From positions 1-15,437 of the forward strand of contig JAFYYE010000335.1 of NCBI GenBank assembly GCA_017557715.1: DNA of 15,437 nucleotides, written 5' to 3'. Under the pieces are notes generated by a model. The model did not search any database and was not told the origin of the DNA. It worked only from the letters and a program-made list of their open reading frames with translations. Within the stretch, counting starts at the first letter, position 1. Every line of letters begins with the position of its first letter. Origin of the DNA: Pseudobutyrivibrio sp. (GTDB taxonomy: Bacteria > Bacillota > Clostridia > Lachnospirales > Lachnospiraceae). Shown here piece by piece: positions 12,725 through 15,437 of the stretch. The translations under genes were made by a program, and so were the position numbers.

Positions 12725-12756
12725 ACTTGTGCAAATGCACAAATGCACAAACAAGT
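12725..12756. promoter_or_regulatory. Dyad and direct repeats in the importer operon leader
   Basis: TTGTGCA-aa-TGCACAA (12727-12742) is a dyad with perfect 7-bp arms. A further TGCACAA follows at 12744-12750, and ACTTGT (12725-12730) pairs with ACAAGT (12751-12756). The cluster begins about 10 bases after the start point and ends just before the ribosome site. It could be a second operator or an RNA structure affecting translation. Confidence 0.65.
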
Positions 12757-12774
12757 GCAACATAAGGAGGAGAA

Positions 12775-13686
12775 ATGAAGACGAAGGCGAAAATGCATAA
12801 CACTTGGCTGTATGTGATGCATCATTGGAGATTATATGTGTTCTTTTTAGGACCAGCATTATTACTGACTATAATTTTCAAATACTTACCAATGGGTGGT
12901 ATTCTAATTGCTTTTGAAAAGTACAGTCCATTCAAAGGATTCTTAAATAGTGAGTGGGTTGGTTTTGAATATTTTAAGCAATTTCTTTCATCACCAGATT
13001 TTATGACATATCTGGTAAACACTTTGAAGCTTAGTGTGTTCGGATTATTGTGGGGATTCCCAGTACCAATTATCTTAGCACTATTACTTAATAGAATTGA
13101 GAGTGCAAAAATCAAACAGAAGATTCAGTTAGTGCTTTACATGCCAAACTTTATCTCAGTTATCGTACTATGCGGTATGGTTAGAATTTTCCTTTCAGTA
13201 ACAGGACCACTTAATATGTTACTTGGAACTACAATCAATTTCCTAACATTACCTGAAGCGTTCAGACCAATTTACATTACATCTGGTATCTGGCAGGGTG
13301 CAGGTTGGGCATCAATTATGTACACTGCAGCACTTGCAAATGCAAGCCAGGAACTTAAAGAAGCTGCTCAGATTGATGGAGCAAATATCTTCCAGCAGAT
13401 CAAAGCAGTTGAGTGGCCAGCAATTAAAGATATGGTAGTTATCCAGTTTATTCTTCAGGCCGGAAACATCATGAGCCTTGGCTTTGAAAAGGCATACGCA
13501 TTACAAACAGATTTGAACTTAGGTGCATCAGAAATCATTGCTACCTATGTATATAAGAAAGGTCTTCTGGATGGAAACTATAGTTATTCAACAGCCGTTG
13601 GTTTGTTCAACACTGTTATCAACCTTATCTTATTAATCGTTGTTAATAAGGTAGTTGAAAAGATGAATGACGGACAGGGACTTTAA
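12775..13686 (+). CDS. Sugar ABC importer permease, LplB-type
   Basis: The 303 residues have six membrane helices and the binding-protein-dependent permease signature EAAQIDGANIFQQIKAVEWPAI (about residues 197-218), the loop that contacts the ATPase. The N-terminal YVFFLGPALLLTIIFKYLPMGGILIAF is characteristic of the LplB/YteP subgroup, which imports oligosaccharides from plant or host polysaccharides. The ribosome site AAGGAGGAG lies directly before the ATG at 12775. It is the first gene of the operon and is followed after 12 bases by the second permease. Confidence 0.93.
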   Translation: MKTKAKMHNTWLYVMHHWRLYVFFLGPALLLTIIFKYLPMGGILIAFEKYSPFKGFLNSEWVGFEYFKQFLSSPDFMTYLVNTLKLSVFGLLWGFPVPIILALLLNRIESAKIKQKIQLVLYMPNFISVIVLCGMVRIFLSVTGPLNMLLGTTINFLTLPEAFRPIYITSGIWQGAGWASIMYTAALANASQELKEAAQIDGANIFQQIKAVEWPAIKDMVVIQFILQAGNIMSLGFEKAYALQTDLNLGASEIIATYVYKKGLLDGNYSYSTAVGLFNTVINLILLIVVNKVVEKMNDGQGL

Positions 13687-13698
13687 TTGGAGGTTATG

Positions 13699-14607
13699 AT
13701 GGAAACAAAGAAGAAAAAAAGTAAATTCGCCAAGTATTCACTAGGCGATAAGGCATTCTTACTTATTGGTTATATACTTTTGGGTCTGTTTGTTCTTGCG
13801 ATTATCGTACCTATGATTTACATCGTTATCGCATCATTTATGGATCCAATCACTCTTCAGAACAAGGGTCTTACATTCGATTTAGAAAAGTGGACACTAA
13901 CCGCGTACGAAAGAGTTATTTCAAATGCACAGATTTGGGTTGGCTTTAAAAACTCAATTCTTTATTCAGTAATATTTACATTTTTATCTGTGTTTATCAC
14001 AATGCTTTGTGCTTATCCAATGTCATTGGAGGAGTTCAAGGGAAGAAAATTCTTTAACACCATTTTTATGATTACTATGTTCTTTGGTGGTGGATTGATT
14101 CCTACATATTTGTTGATAAGCAAGATGGGCTTGCTTGATAGCATGTGGGCAGTAATTCTTCCTGGAACATTCTCAGTTTGGAATATGATTATTGCCAGAA
14201 CATATTATAGAGGTATCCCTGCAGAGTTAAGAGAAGCTGCTGAAGTAGACGGAGCTAATGAATTAACCTTTTTCTTCAAAATACTTTTGCCAGTTTGTGC
14301 TCCTGTAATTGCTGTTCTCTGTCTATGGCAGTTCGTTGGAATGTGGAATAGCTATTTCGACGCAATGATTTATCTTAATTCTGCTTCAAAACAACCTTTG
14401 CAGCTGGTTCTTAGATCTATTTTGATTCAGAACCAACCAGACCCAGGGATGATTGCAGATATGCAGTCTACAGCACAGAGAGCACAGTTGGCAGAATTAC
14501 TTAAGTATGCAACTATCATTATTTCAAGTTTACCACTTTTAGTAATGTATCCATTCTTCCAGAAGTACTTCGATGCAGGTATTATGGTGGGTTCAGTAAA
14601 GGGTTAA
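13699..14607 (+). CDS. Sugar ABC importer permease, YtcP/LplC-type
   Basis: The 302 residues have six membrane helices and the signature EAAEVDGANELTFFFKILLP in the second half, with the FVGMWNSYFDAMIYL stretch and an FFQKYFDAGIMVGSVKG end typical of the YtcP/LplC (CUT1) subgroup. Two ATGs (13696 and 13699) follow GGAGG at 13689-13693; 13699 has the better 5-base spacing. It forms the second half of the membrane channel with the preceding gene. No ATPase gene is present so far, which is normal for this subgroup because a shared MsmX-type ATPase energises it. Confidence 0.93.
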   Translation: METKKKKSKFAKYSLGDKAFLLIGYILLGLFVLAIIVPMIYIVIASFMDPITLQNKGLTFDLEKWTLTAYERVISNAQIWVGFKNSILYSVIFTFLSVFITMLCAYPMSLEEFKGRKFFNTIFMITMFFGGGLIPTYLLISKMGLLDSMWAVILPGTFSVWNMIIARTYYRGIPAELREAAEVDGANELTFFFKILLPVCAPVIAVLCLWQFVGMWNSYFDAMIYLNSASKQPLQLVLRSILIQNQPDPGMIADMQSTAQRAQLAELLKYATIIISSLPLLVMYPFFQKYFDAGIMVGSVKG

Positions 14608-14623
14608 AAAAATTTATAAGTTA

Positions 14624-14643
14624 ATAGCAGCATAAGCTGTTAT
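14624..14643 (+). other. Intercistronic hairpin
   Basis: ATAGCAGC (14624-14631) pairs with GCTGTTAT over 8 bp (one G-U) around a 4-nt loop. No U run follows, so it is not a terminator. Such hairpins between permease and binding-protein genes can stabilise the downstream message so that the binding protein is made in excess. Confidence 0.5.
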
Positions 14644-14667
14644 ATAAATTAGGAGGAGAACAAGAAA

Positions 14668-15437
14668 ATGAAGAAGAGAAATGCAAAACGTATTGTAGCT
14701 GCAGCTCTTGCGATGACAATGGCTTCATCAATGTTTGTCGGCTGTGGCAAGGGTGGCAACAGTGCCAGCAATGCAGACAAGGTAGATGCAAGCAACATCA
14801 CTTGGCCACTTGCAGAGCAGGTAACAATCACAGGAACAATCAGCTATCCTGTAGGAACAGAGGAGAATCCTAACAACCGTACAATCTTCAAGAGACTTGA
14901 AGAGGAGACAAATGTACACGTTGATTGGACAGCAATCTCATCTGATCAGTGGGGAGATAAGATTTCCCTCAATATGTCAAACGTAAATACACTTACAGAT
15001 ATGGTATTTAACGCTGGTTTTGGCGACAACGACTTAATCAGATATGCAGATCAGGGCGTTATCGTTCCAGTTGAAGAGTACATTGATAACAACATGCCAA
15101 ATCTTAAGGCAGTATTTGATAAGTATCCAGAGTATAGAACAATGTGCGAGGACGAGGATGGTCACATTTGGGCACTTCCTTGGATTGAGCAGCTTGGTAG
15201 CGAAAAGACAGCTATTCAGACAGTTGGTAACAACATGACATTCATCAACCAGAAGTGGCTTGACTTCCTTGGACTTGAGACACCTACAACAGTTGATGAA
15301 TTTGAAGAGGTTCTTCTTGCGTTCAAGGAGCATGCATCAGAGCTTCAGGCAGAGTTTGGTATTGACGGAGATATTATCCCAATGTCCTGCATCATCAACG
15401 ACAACGACCCAAGCCTTCTTATCAACGGCTTTGGCGA
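14668..15437 (+). CDS. ABC importer substrate-binding lipoprotein, LplA/YtcQ-type (3' end beyond window)
   Basis: At least 256 residues, open at the right edge; full-length members have about 500-560. An N-terminal signal peptide (basic KKRNAKR, then a hydrophobic stretch) ends in a lipobox MFVGC with the lipidated cysteine at residue 26, followed by the flexible Gly/Ser/Asn linker GKGGNSASNADK. The body shows features of extracellular solute-binding family 1: NRTIFKRLEEETNVHVDW, LTDMVFNAGF and DDLIRY-like segments, and a FLGLETPTTVDEFEEVL stretch. It is tethered outside the membrane and passes an oligosaccharide to the two permeases. The ribosome site AGGAGGAG lies at 14651-14658. The sugar cannot be told from this half. 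Confidence 0.93.
   Translation, partial: MKKRNAKRIVAAALAMTMASSMFVGCGKGGNSASNADKVDASNITWPLAEQVTITGTISYPVGTEENPNNRTIFKRLEEETNVHVDWTAISSDQWGDKISLNMSNVNTLTDMVFNAGFGDNDLIRYADQGVIVPVEEYIDNNMPNLKAVFDKYPEYRTMCEDEDGHIWALPWIEQLGSEKTAIQTVGNNMTFINQKWLDFLGLETPTTVDEFEEVLLAFKEHASELQAEFGIDGDIIPMSCIINDNDPSLLINGFG

Noticed and set aside
12775..15437. Missing ATPase as evidence of a broken ABC system
   Set aside because: LplB/YtcP-type importers normally lack their own ATPase gene and use a shared MsmX-type protein, so its absence is expected.

Overview
The window is low-GC Firmicutes DNA. Gene style (strong GGAGG ribosome sites, TTGACA/TATAAT-type promoters, small membrane proteins paired with Xre regulators, and an LplB/YtcP-type ABC transporter encoded without its ATPase) suggests a gut or rumen Lachnospiraceae of the Butyrivibrio/Pseudobutyrivibrio/Roseburia kind. 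This is inferred from style only; there is no rRNA or other taxonomic marker.

Layout: (1) 1-1342: a terminator, an 18-bp direct repeat, and a DUF4143-type ATPase gene that has lost its 5' end including the Walker A region. (2) 1432-2312: a minus-strand PIN-like nuclease gene with its own terminator and extended -10 promoter. (3) 2400-4999: a plus-strand run of eight tightly spaced small genes: Dabb-domain protein, Nif11-leader-like peptide, MIF-family tautomerase, a broken DUF4186 gene, DUF3006-like protein, HD-domain protein, half-size EamA transporter and an unknown protein. (4) 5026-5223: minus-strand tRNA-Leu with anticodon AAG, with promoter and terminator. (5) 5273-7122: a MarR regulator and a MATE exporter behind a promoter embedded in a 46-bp inverted repeat. 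(6) 7154-8202: a promoter, a compact structured leader RNA resembling a transcription-terminating riboswitch (guanidine-IV/mepA class is my best guess), and an EamA/DMT transporter. (7) 8235-10138: an unrecognised cysteine-rich, lysine-rich protein (minus), a four-helix membrane protein and an unrecognised helical protein (plus). (8) 10139-10661: about 500 bases of non-coding DNA with a long terminator hairpin, a 75-nt imperfect hairpin and three operator repeats exactly 23 bp apart. (9) 10662-11394: Xre regulator plus membrane protein. (10) 11472-15437: a LacI-family regulator divergent from a two-permease plus lipoprotein ABC importer operon, which runs off the right edge.

Several loci look like self-contained sense-and-export or sense-and-import units: MarR+MATE, leader RNA+EamA, Xre+membrane protein and LacI+ABC importer, each with visible control DNA. 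The most interesting signals are the leader RNA in front of the EamA gene, the unmodified-A34 tRNA-Leu(AAG), the three 23-bp-phased operators, the 46-bp palindrome over the marR promoter, and the Nif11-leader-like peptide that lacks a core.
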